Shown: positions 1 through 6,631, numbered from the stretch's first letter. The stretch is 6,742 nucleotides of DNA from Firmicutes bacterium UBA6648 (GCA_002455605.1 DKLE01000261.1:3560-10301); one strand, 5' to 3'. Notes: a model not told the origin generated them from the letters alone. Translations and numbers: made by a program.

Positions 1-1
1 C

Positions 2-3000
2 TTTGCCGACGATTCTTCTATTGCCGGCTATGCCCGAGCATCCATTAAAGCGATGCAGGCTGCCGGACTGATGAACGGTAACGAACATAATAATTTTAAT
101 CCAGAGAAGCCGATTACTAGAGGAGAAATAGCACAGGTATTGTCAAACTCCTTCGATGTTATTGTACGGGCTGGAGAAAATTATACAAAGACTGAAGCCG
201 GAACTATTGTTCTGCAAGGCCATAATGCTAATTTAAACGGACAGCATATTAAGGGGGACGTTATTATTGCTGAGGGTGTTGCTGACGGAGAAGTAGCTCT
301 GACAAACACCACAATTGACGGTCGTATTTTGGTGCGTGGCGGCGGGATTAATTCCGTTTATCTTAACGGAACAACGGCAAAGAAAGTTGTTATGAATAAG
401 AACGGATCCGATGTTCGTTTACATATTTCCAAAGATTCCTCTATTACTCACGTTGTTGTAGCCGATGGAACTGCCGGTGTGGTCGTAGACGGCAATGCGG
501 ACAAAATCACCGTGAATGGGCCTGAAGCCTCCGTGAATATTACAGGAAAAGTAGAAACGGTGGAATTGGCAGATCAAGCAAAAGGTGCAAAATTAAGTTC
601 AGCATCAACCTCTGAAATTAATAATATTATTATTTCTGCACCTCAGGCAAAGTTAAATGTTTCTGGTATGGTATCCACAGTTGAAACTTCAAGCCGTGCA
701 GAAGGGACGGTGATTAAGACAACTTCCACCTCAAAAATTACAAATGTGATAGCAAAGGCTGCAAATACTACGATTTCCGGTGAAGGAAAAGTAACCGCGG
801 TAGATGCCAAAGCAAATTATATCAAGATTGACACAGCTGGAACAAAGATCACTGCTGCTGAAAAAACTACAGGGATTACTGCCGGCGGTAAAAATATTTC
901 TCCAGGAAGTTCGGGTACTGCTGCCAACTCTGGCAGTTCCAGTAGTTCTGGCGGCTCAGGCGGTTCCAAAGGTTCCGGTGGCTCTGGCAGCTCTGGCGGT
1001 TCCAGTAATTCCGGGGGATCCGGAAACACGGATGGGTCTGAGAATTCCAATCAACAGCCTTCTGCCGTAACTCTTGTTAATGCGGTGCAGACCGGTTTAA
1101 AAGATTTGGGATGGTGTCAGTTTGTAGCTATTTCCTTTGCAGAGGGCTATAATAAAGATAATTGTACCGTTGTAATTGACGGGGCAGATGTAACTTCTGC
1201 AATTACTAATATTACTGACAATGGTAGCGTTGCTAAGTGGGAAATAACCAGTTTGAATCCTGCAAAACTGACCATAGCCAGTAAGGAAAATCCTGCAAAT
1301 TCTCAGACAATAGTTTTAAGCGGCAATACATCGCCTTCTATGCCAAAAGTGGTTAAAAGGACAGCTCCTGCCTATATTCTTACTCATGGGCCGATTCCGG
1401 TATGGGACTATCATTTGTCAAACTATGATGATAACGGTAAGATTCGTGTGAGCCCCACAAAGACTACTTTTAGTACGGATGCCGTCACATCTGCAACGGC
1501 AAAAAGCTATTCAGCAGATGCTGAATTAAAGAAGGACCAGTCCTATCCTTATGGGGTGTCTGGTAATGTAGAAATTCTGTTCAATTATACTACCCAGGAG
1601 CAAAAAGAATGGTTTGACTCCATTGCAGACCATGGAGCATTGGCATTGGTTTCTTATGATGAAAATAAGACTACCTTAAACAATTCTTTGGAATATCAAA
1701 AATCCACCTCTGCACATCATGGCGGTACGGTAGGAGTGCTGACAATTCCTATAGGGCAGAATAATTTTTACTCTAATGGTCGTTTTAATGTCCGAGTTAT
1801 GTCTCAGGGGCATAAAACGTCAATGGTTCCAATTCATATAGTCAATGAAGTTGTGCCTACTATGAAAGTAAGCGAATCCAGTGATATTATCTCAGGGCAG
1901 AATGTACATTTTCAGGTATCTGACATGGTCTATGGCATCACCGTGCCGATAGAGACAGTCACCCTGACCGACCCGGCAGGTAATACCACTGTGTTGGAGA
2001 AGATAAGAGACTGGTATCTTTTCGGCGGTTTATTTGTTCTATATAACGACGAAAATGCCACGGATGGACGTAATAATATTCCGTACAAGGGTGTTTATAC
2101 GCTGACGGTATATTCTAACGGATTCAAGACAATGTCCAAAAAATTTGAAGTGGCTGAAGGAGCTGAGGTTTCTGTGATAAAAGGAAAGACTGGCATGGCT
2201 CTGACAAAATTTGCTTCTGTAGATGCAGTGGCCAGCGCAACCTCCTCCGGAGGCGGTTCATCTTCGGGAGGTTCCGGCAGCATAAATACGTCAGCTAACT
2301 TAATATTCAATGCAGATCTTCTAATCAATGCCTTGCTTCTGGATAAAATGGGTATAAAAAATGCCAATGCGGAGGCTATTGTAGAGCGTTGGAAATTTGA
2401 CGTTGCCGGTTATGATGCGGTGTATCATGAGGATGGAATAAACTTTTATACTTGGACCGGTTACAATGATGCAGTGCGTGACGCAAAGCTGAAGGGCAAG
2501 TACCTTTCCTTTGCTGATTATACTGCTTCCGATTCCGCAGAAATTACTCTGAACCGCCCTTATGCAGTTAAGGAGGTGCTGGAAGATAATTTGCTGGGTG
2601 AAACACAGTCTGATGGTAACTATAAAGGTAAAATACCTCCTGACATAAAGCTGAGCAATGATAGTGTCCAAGTGTTTGAAGGCCAGAATGCAGTTTTCAT
2701 CAGTGAAGATGCACAGTACCTCAACAGTATTACTGCAATTTACATCAACGGTAATTGGCAAGCACTGTCTCCGGATAAATATTCCATTGATACTGAACTT
2801 AGAAGCCTCAAAATTGATCACTCTGTATTGACATTGGGTAACAATACAGTGGAAGTGAAGTCAGCAGGCTATAAGAGCAATACTTTGCAATTTCAATATG
2901 AAAAGACTTTGGAAGATATCATGTTAAGCCTGGGGGCAGAGAAGTATAAAGCAAAGCAGGATATCGTGATAAATGTAGAGCATTCAACTGGTGACTTTTT

Positions 3001-4495
3001 AAAAAATCTCCAGCGTGTAACGCTGAATAACCGACAGGTATTGACCGAAATGGCGGGAGGCAGCAGTGGAAATGACTGGTATGAAACAGGTAACTCTCAG
3101 ATTACCCTTAAAGCAGGGCTGTTTCCAAAAGCCGGTGAATATACGGTGGTACTGAAAGCAGCATATTATGGGGAGAAAACACTTACTTTTACAGTTGATG
3201 CCAGCGATGAAAATGGCAATATTCCTCCGGCTGAGGTTTTGGATGCACCGGATATTGCCGAATTTGTCAAAAAAGAAACGTCCTTTTTTACCGATCCATA
3301 TTATCGTGCATCTTTTGATTTTACGAAAGATGCTTTGAAAAATTATTTGAAGGCCATTACATCAGTAACGGTAGGAAATACAGAGTATCAGAAAAGCCTC
3401 CTCTCTTTCTCATCTGGAGATACAGCGAAGTTTAGGCTGTCAGATAACGAGATCTTTGGAGGACTTTCATACCTTGATTTAACCTTGGATGGCTTTAGTA
3501 CATCGGAACAAACAATTGTAACGGTTAAAGCCACAGGCTATAAGGATGCAGCATTTACCGTTAACAGTGATGGAACACTGAATTCTGGGGCTGAAACTCA
3601 TCCGCCTGAAATCAAAAAAGAAGTTCCTTCCTTTGTTGATTTGGATAAAAGCTCCATCACTGAGGACGAAAAAGTCAGGATAATTTTAGGAACAAATGAG
3701 GATAAAGCCTATTATAATGTGTTTACCGGTATTAAAATGAATAGCGGTAATATGCAAAACGCCGCTGAGCTCAACATAAACGATTCAAGCTATTCTTTCG
3801 AACTGCAGAATCTCACCGCCGGTGAGCATAAAATCATACTTATTGCGGATGGCTATCAAGATAAAACATTGACTGTTCATGTGACCGGGAGCAGTACAGG
3901 CAATAAACTGGATGTACCGGATTATGTGAAGCTATATAAAGAATCTATTGAATATGGCAGTTCCGCAAGTGTAACAATAGCGAGCCTTTTGAATTCCACT
4001 TATCTGAAGGCATTAACCAGTGTTACGATAGATAGTATTGAAAAACAGAAAGCTGAGCTGGGTGTTTCTGAATATAGCACCTCATTTTATATTAATAATT
4101 TGAGTATTGGAGAGCATCAGATTGTACTTCATGCAGATGGATATAAGGATAAAACTTTGACTGTAACTGTTACTCCGCAGAGTGTTCCTTCTATGGTTAA
4201 GCTGTATGTTAATGCTAAAATGGTGACAGAGACTTCCATCATGCAGGAAATAGCAACAGATGTAAAAATAGTTATCGGGGATTATTTTACACCAAAGTAT
4301 AAAGAAAGATTAACAACGGTGTCGGTAAACGGTGAAAATCTTTCAGAACCCCTGCTGATTTCCAATGAAAGAATTTCTTACAGCGATTATGATATTCTTA
4401 CAGTTGCTGCGAGTTCTTTAAAGAAAGGTGCTAACACAATTATTTTAAATGCAGAGACATACCTGGACAAAACCTTTATTGTTACAGTTGAGTAA
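2..4495 (+). CDS. SLH-anchored giant surface protein with repeated DUF1533/HID-like domains (5' partial)
   Basis: The frame is open to the left edge, and the codons before the first Met (position 53) already read as SLH domain (FADDSSIAGYARASIKAM), so the true start is outside the window. Numbering from that Met: SLH end with the ITRGE motif at 21-25; beta-strand repeats about 41-282, like the solenoid-like stretches of clostridial SLH proteins; Gly/Ser linker 285-333; beta-rich segments about 338-425 and 465-600; a DUF1533/Shr-HID-like domain 601-700; short Gly/Ser linker 731-743; unrecognised aromatic-rich segment 744-860; six more HID-like domains to residue 1480, best marked by A-x-GY-x-D-K-T-L-T-V at 1265 and 1361. 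SLH domains bind secondary cell-wall polymer, so the protein is probably displayed outside the cell. HIDs in streptococcal Shr bind haemoglobin, but the repeats here are diverged and the ligand is unknown. There is no LPXTG motif or C-terminal membrane helix. Stops TAA TAG are in tandem. SLH and surface location are well supported; HID assignment is moderate. Confidence 0.9.
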   Translation, partial: FADDSSIAGYARASIKAMQAAGLMNGNEHNNFNPEKPITRGEIAQVLSNSFDVIVRAGENYTKTEAGTIVLQGHNANLNGQHIKGDVIIAEGVADGEVALTNTTIDGRILVRGGGINSVYLNGTTAKKVVMNKNGSDVRLHISKDSSITHVVVADGTAGVVVDGNADKITVNGPEASVNITGKVETVELADQAKGAKLSSASTSEINNIIISAPQAKLNVSGMVSTVETSSRAEGTVIKTTSTSKITNVIAKAANTTISGEGKVTAVDAKANYIKIDTAGTKITAAEKTTGITAGGKNISPGSSGTAANSGSSSSSGGSGGSKGSGGSGSSGGSSNSGGSGNTDGSENSNQQPSAVTLVNAVQTGLKDLGWCQFVAISFAEGYNKDNCTVVIDGADVTSAITNITDNGSVAKWEITSLNPAKLTIASKENPANSQTIVLSGNTSPSMPKVVKRTAPAYILTHGPIPVWDYHLSNYDDNGKIRVSPTKTTFSTDAVTSATAKSYSADAELKKDQSYPYGVSGNVEILFNYTTQEQKEWFDSIADHGALALVSYDENKTTLNNSLEYQKSTSAHHGGTVGVLTIPIGQNNFYSNGRFNVRVMSQGHKTSMVPIHIVNEVVPTMKVSESSDIISGQNVHFQVSDMVYGITVPIETVTLTDPAGNTTVLEKIRDWYLFGGLFVLYNDENATDGRNNIPYKGVYTLTVYSNGFKTMSKKFEVAEGAEVSVIKGKTGMALTKFASVDAVASATSSGGGSSSGGSGSINTSANLIFNADLLINALLLDKMGIKNANAEAIVERWKFDVAGYDAVYHEDGINFYTWTGYNDAVRDAKLKGKYLSFADYTASDSAEITLNRPYAVKEVLEDNLLGETQSDGNYKGKIPPDIKLSNDSVQVFEGQNAVFISEDAQYLNSITAIYINGNWQALSPDKYSIDTELRSLKIDHSVLTLGNNTVEVKSAGYKSNTLQFQYEKTLEDIMLSLGAEKYKAKQDIVINVEHSTGDFLKNLQRVTLNNRQVLTEMAGGSSGNDWYETGNSQITLKAGLFPKAGEYTVVLKAAYYGEKTLTFTVDASDENGNIPPAEVLDAPDIAEFVKKETSFFTDPYYRASFDFTKDALKNYLKAITSVTVGNTEYQKSLLSFSSGDTAKFRLSDNEIFGGLSYLDLTLDGFSTSEQTIVTVKATGYKDAAFTVNSDGTLNSGAETHPPEIKKEVPSFVDLDKSSITEDEKVRIILGTNEDKAYYNVFTGIKMNSGNMQNAAELNINDSSYSFELQNLTAGEHKIILIADGYQDKTLTVHVTGSSTGNKLDVPDYVKLYKESIEYGSSASVTIASLLNSTYLKALTSVTIDSIEKQKAELGVSEYSTSFYINNLSIGEHQIVLHADGYKDKTLTVTVTPQSVPSMVKLYVNAKMVTETSIMQEIATDVKIVIGDYFTPKYKERLTTVSVNGENLSEPLLISNERISYSDYDILTVAASSLKKGANTIILNAETYLDKTFIVTVE
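905..1051 (+). repeat. Gly/Ser-rich low-complexity linker coding repeat
   Basis: About 49 codons are almost all Gly and Ser, with a few Asn, Thr, Lys and Glu. They are written mostly with GGC/GGT and TCC/TCT/AGT codons in repeated units such as TCTGGCGGTTCC. It separates the wall-anchoring and beta-repeat half from the binding-domain half and is probably a flexible tether. The internal repetition could allow length change by slippage. It also produces long spurious open frames on both strands. Confidence 0.85.
2243..2281 (+). repeat. Second, short Gly/Ser linker
   Basis: Thirteen codons of only Ser and Gly (residues 731-743 from the Met at 53) interrupt the protein between the first HID-like domain and the unrecognised segment. 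Like the longer linker it marks a domain boundary. Confidence 0.75.
2633..4492 (+). repeat. Six tandem diverged HID/DUF1533-like domain repeats
   Basis: Units of roughly 90-110 residues, starting near nt 2633, 2909, 3245, 3617, 3914 and 4184, share a layout. Each has a start like VPxxVxLxxxSI, a middle strand with a pattern like Y(L/K)xxLTSVTI followed by a short polar loop, then a G-E-H-x-I-x-L-like strand and a closing A-x-G-Y-x-D-x-T-L-T-V strand. The closing motif reads AGYKSNTL, AAYYGEKTL, ATGYKDAAF, ADGYQDKTL, ADGYKDKTL and AETYLDKTF in order. The fifth and sixth domains of the protein overall (those at 3617 and 3914) are the most alike, also at DNA level. A seventh related copy (nt 1853-2152, closing motif SNGFKTMSK) lies upstream of the second linker. 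Unit borders are approximate. Confidence 0.65.
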
Positions 4496-4532
4496 TAGCT
4501 TTGGTTTGGGGATGTAAATAAAAAAATGCCAG

Positions 4533-4568
4533 CTAGCAAGTCATCGGCCGATGGCTTGCTAGTTTTTT
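4533..4568 (+). terminator. Strong intrinsic terminator of the surface-protein gene
   Basis: CTAGCAAG (4533-4540) pairs with CTTGCTAG (4555-4562). The stem continues inward through a T-G pair and CATC/GATG to a GGCC loop, about 13 pairs in all, and is followed by six T (4563-4568). An A-rich run just upstream (about 4518-4526) could give some activity on the other strand as well. It lies about 37 nt after the stop codon and isolates the surface-protein gene from the transporter operon. Confidence 0.93.
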
Positions 4569-4617
4569 CTTGTAATGGGTAAAAAATTAAAATTGTCACT
4601 ATTGAATATTTGTATTT

Positions 4618-4650
4618 GAAAACAATAAAAATTAAAAATAATTGTTTCAT
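4618..4650 (+). promoter_or_regulatory. A/T-rich UP-element-like stretch
   Basis: Nearly pure A/T with short A and T tracts, lying directly upstream of the -35 box at 4665. Such tracts often raise promoter strength by contacting the RNA polymerase alpha subunit. Only the composition and position support the call, and the whole intergenic region is AT-rich. Confidence 0.35.
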
Positions 4651-4666
4651 ACAACAATTAACAATT
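4639..4666. promoter_or_regulatory. Inverted and direct repeat next to the -35 box (candidate operator)
   Basis: TAATTGTT (4639-4646) and AACAATTA (4653-4660) form a perfect 8-bp inverted repeat around a 6-nt spacer. AACAATT is then repeated at once at 4660-4666 and runs into the -35 box. A protein bound here would sit at the upstream edge of RNA polymerase. No specific regulator is recognised. Confidence 0.4.
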
Positions 4667-4693
4667 GACGTTTAGATAAACTCACATTATAAT
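4665..4693 (+). promoter_or_regulatory. Sigma-A-type promoter of the transporter operon
   Basis: TTGACG (4665-4670) and a perfect TATAAT (4688-4693) are separated by 17 nt, the optimal spacing. Transcription should start near 4700, giving a 5' leader of about 70 nt before the start codon. That is too short for most known riboswitch classes. Confidence 0.85.
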
Positions 4694-4710
4694 TAATGAG
4701 TATTTTAGTT

Positions 4711-4724
4711 TTGATTATAATCAA
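4711..4724. promoter_or_regulatory. Perfect 14-bp palindrome in the leader (candidate operator)
   Basis: TTGATTATAATCAA is its own reverse complement and lies about 11-24 nt after the predicted transcription start, a position suited to a repressor. It loosely recalls AT-rich Fur/PerR or ArgR half-sites, but it lacks the 7-1-7 spacing of Fur/PerR boxes and the spacing of an ARG box, so I do not name a regulator. AT-rich DNA can give such a palindrome by chance. Confidence 0.4.
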
Positions 4725-4770
4725 TCAGTTATTATTTATTTTTTATATTTATTGAGAGGATGTGAGTTCT

Positions 4771-6273
4771 ATGAGAGAACAATGGAACACGAAATTAGGC
4801 TTTTTATTAGCTGCAATAGGTTCTGCTGTAGGGTTAGGCAACATATGGCGGTTTCCTTATATAGCAGCACAGAATGGTGGAGGAGCGTTCCTTTTACCTT
4901 ACTTTTTTGCTATTATTACTGCAGGTATTCCAATTCTTATTTTGGAATATACCTTGGGTAAAACATATAAAGCCGGCGCTCCAGTTACGCTGGCCAGAAT
5001 AAATAAAAAATTTGAATGGCTTGGCTGGTTTCAGGTAATGGTAGCTTTTATGATTTCCGTTTATTATTTTGCAATTATCGTTTGGGTTGTAAGCTACATA
5101 GGCTTTTCAGCAACGCAGGCCTGGGGTACGGATCCAACAGGCTTCTTTGTGGAATATCTTGGATTAACCAATAGTGCAATTGAACTTGGAGGAATTCAAA
5201 CTAATTTGATTATACCATTTATAATTGTCTGGGCTGTAAGTGCATTTATCCTTTATAGGGGGGTTAGCAAAGGAATAGAAATGGTCTGCAAGATATGTCT
5301 GCCAGTATTATTTATATTGATTGCGATCCTGGTTATTCGAGGTATTACATTGCCTGGGGCTGCAGACGGACTGGAATATATGTTTGCACCAAATTGGGCA
5401 GCATTGGCAAAGCCTGGTGTGTGGGTAGCGGCTTATGGACAGATCTTTTTCAGCTTATCAATTGCTTTTGCAATTATGATTTCCTATTCCAGTTACTTAC
5501 CAAAGGAAACAGATGTTGTAAACAGTGCTTTTATTACAGCTACTGCCAATCATGGATTTGAGGTTTTTGCAGGTATTGGTGTATTTAGTATCATGGGTTA
5601 TATGGCCTTGATGCAAGGAGTTCCGGTTGAAGAAATTGCTAAAGCGGGTGTTGGCCTGGCATTTATGACTTTCCCGGCGGCTATCAGCAGCCTGCCAGCA
5701 CTAAATGGTTTCTTTGGCGTTTGTTTCTTTGGGGCTTTGCTGACAGCTGGAATCACCTCTCTTATTTCAATTATGCAGGCAGTTATAACAGGGATAGAAG
5801 ATAAGTTTAACATGCCTCATAAAAAGGCAGTTACTACTGTTATTGTTCCGGCCTTCATCGTGAGCATATTATTTATTACCGGAGCTGGATTAAATATATT
5901 AGATATTGTAGATGCTTTTATCAATAATATAGGCATAGCAGGAGCAGGGCTATTGGAAGTGGTATTAATCGGATGGTTTTTTGATACGGAAAAGCTTCGT
6001 CAGGAAGCAAACAGCTTTTCCAATTTCAGTATCGGAAGATGGTGGGTCTATTCCTTAAAGATTATTACAGTAGTTGTTCTTGGGGTTATGGTATTTTTGA
6101 ATACAAAAGATTACCTAATGAATGGCTATGGCGGCTATGCAGCTTTAGATATAGCCATATTCGGATGGGGGACTATGTTTGTTGTGGTTGTTATCTCAGC
6201 TGTTCTTACTTCTATGAAGGGAAAAGAAGGCTATATTGATTTGAACAAAGTATCACGTAAGGAGGTAGCATAA
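4771..6273 (+). CDS. Sodium:neurotransmitter symporter family (NSS/SNF) transporter, probable amino-acid importer
   Basis: A 500-residue LeuT-fold membrane transporter that would couple sodium entry to uptake of an amino acid. TM1 carries the family signature GSAVGLGNIWRFPY followed by NGGGAF (residues 17-40). TM6 has FFSLS (226-230), aligning with LeuT residues 253-256 that line the substrate site. TM7 has N260, matching LeuT N286 of the Na1 site, and E264, matching LeuT E290. TM8 has T329 and S330, matching the Na2 ligands T354 and S355. About 12 membrane segments are visible. The ATG at 4771 is chosen because AGAGGA (4755-4760) lies 10 nt before it and the protein then begins MREQWNTKLGF as in relatives; the in-frame GTG at 4762 would almost touch that site. 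The MetS-like partner downstream points to a MetP-like methionine/alanine importer, but the substrate is inferred from association only. Confidence 0.95.
   Translation: MREQWNTKLGFLLAAIGSAVGLGNIWRFPYIAAQNGGGAFLLPYFFAIITAGIPILILEYTLGKTYKAGAPVTLARINKKFEWLGWFQVMVAFMISVYYFAIIVWVVSYIGFSATQAWGTDPTGFFVEYLGLTNSAIELGGIQTNLIIPFIIVWAVSAFILYRGVSKGIEMVCKICLPVLFILIAILVIRGITLPGAADGLEYMFAPNWAALAKPGVWVAAYGQIFFSLSIAFAIMISYSSYLPKETDVVNSAFITATANHGFEVFAGIGVFSIMGYMALMQGVPVEEIAKAGVGLAFMTFPAAISSLPALNGFFGVCFFGALLTAGITSLISIMQAVITGIEDKFNMPHKKAVTTVIVPAFIVSILFITGAGLNILDIVDAFINNIGIAGAGLLEVVLIGWFFDTEKLRQEANSFSNFSIGRWWVYSLKIITVVVLGVMVFLNTKDYLMNGYGGYAALDIAIFGWGTMFVVVVISAVLTSMKGKEGYIDLNKVSRKEVA
6259..6266 (+). promoter_or_regulatory. 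Strong ribosome binding site inside the transporter gene's last codons
   Basis: AAGGAGGT lies within the last codons of the transporter, 8 nt before the ATG at 6275. It is a near-perfect Shine-Dalgarno site and fixes the start of the small downstream gene. Confidence 0.9.
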
Positions 6274-6274
6274 G

Positions 6275-6382
6275 ATGAGTGTTGGTGCTATAATTATGAT
6301 GATAATCGGATGTGCTGGACTTTGGGGCGGATGTGCAGTTTCTGTAGCCATTGCTATAAAAAGCAGTAAAAAGAATACTTAA
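6275..6382 (+). CDS. MetS-family NSS transporter small subunit (35 aa)
   Basis: A 35-residue protein, MSVGAIIMMIIGCAGLWGGC and then a second hydrophobic half ending in a Lys/Ser-rich tail (KSSKKNT). It has one membrane helix (about 4-28) with the family-typical AIxMMI and LWGG pattern. In Corynebacterium MetPS a small partner of this kind is needed with the NSS protein MetP for methionine uptake, and similar mini-proteins follow NSS genes in many Bacillota. Here the ATG comes one base after the transporter stop, with a near-perfect ribosome binding site inside the transporter gene, so the two are co-transcribed and probably translationally coupled. The basic tail suggests a cytoplasmic C-terminus by the positive-inside rule. 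It is short enough for automatic gene callers to miss. Confidence 0.87.
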   Translation: MSVGAIIMMIIGCAGLWGGCAVSVAIAIKSSKKNT

Positions 6383-6392
6383 TAGTTTTAGA

Positions 6393-6414
6393 GAAAGACC
6401 CGCAAGGGTCTTTC
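6393..6414 (+). terminator. Terminator hairpin of the transporter operon
   Basis: GAAAGACCC (6393-6401) and GGGTCTTTC (6406-6414) form a perfect 9-bp stem closed by GCAA, a stable GNRA tetraloop. It starts 10 nt after the stop of the small subunit gene. There is no long T run after the stem. The TCTTTC of the 3' arm can serve as a weak U tract if the stem is shortened, so termination may be incomplete. Confidence 0.75.
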
Positions 6415-6468
6415 AGACTGTTAACAATGCAGCGAAAAATTTTCAATACTTCACTTCAGGAGGTTAGA

Positions 6469-6525
6469 GTGCACCATTATATTGCAAACAGCCCAGCTGA
6501 TAGGGACTTAGTTAATATATCTTGA
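6469..6525 (+). CDS. Possible 18-codon small ORF with a strong ribosome binding site
   Basis: AGGAGG (6458-6463) lies 5 nt before a GTG that opens MHHYIANSPADRDLVNIS, then TGA. The ribosome binding site is as good as that of real genes here, but the product is very short, not hydrophobic and not recognised. It could be a leader peptide, the decayed start of a former gene, or chance. No clear promoter is seen directly in front of it, so it would depend on read-through of the hairpin at 6393-6414. Confidence 0.25.
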   Translation: MHHYIANSPADRDLVNIS

Positions 6526-6602
6526 GAAATCAATAGGTATCTGGTATTGATACAGAAAAAAGCCCTTTTGATATATGGACAGGTTTTGTGACCGTGTTTC
6601 AC

Positions 6603-6622
6603 AAACAGGTTACCTGTTTTTT
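6603..6622 (+). terminator. Terminator-like hairpin with T run
   Basis: AAACAGG (6603-6609) pairs with CCTGTTT (6613-6619) around a 3-nt TTA loop, and T continues to 6622. The stem has only three G-C pairs, so it is weak. The 3' arm ACCTGT (6612-6617) can instead pair with ACAGGT at 6579-6584, enclosing the 6585-6605 hairpin, which would compete with the terminator fold. Confidence 0.45.
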
Positions 6623-6631
6623 ACAAATATG

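Noticed and set aside
53..55. ATG at 53 as the start of the surface-protein gene
   Set aside because: The in-frame codons before it already match the first half of an SLH domain, and there is no ribosome binding site before it. The gene begins outside the window.
804..1070. Open frames on both strands over the Gly/Ser linker
   Set aside because: They are low-complexity products (Leu/Ala/Val-rich or Pro/Glu-rich) of reading the Gly/Ser repeat in other frames.
2095..2821. Two overlapping open frames on the minus strand (90 and 166 codons)
   Set aside because: Both lie wholly inside the surface-protein gene, have no ribosome binding site or recognisable protein features, and look like antisense shadows.
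4387..4650. Minus-strand open frame of 87 codons across the terminator
   Set aside because: It spans the end of the surface-protein gene and its terminator hairpin, and shows no protein family features.
4762..4764. GTG at 4762 as the transporter start
   Set aside because: AGAGGA ends only one base before it, too close for initiation. The ATG at 4771 has suitable spacing and gives the usual family N-terminus.
4700..4770. Riboswitch or T-box in the transporter leader
   Set aside because: The leader is only about 70 nt, AT-rich, and has no T-box or known aptamer core and no terminator before the gene.
6552..6570. A-rich run followed by GCCCTTTT as a terminator
   Set aside because: Only one arm of a GC stem is present. 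AAAAG/CTTTT would leave a two-base loop, which cannot fold.
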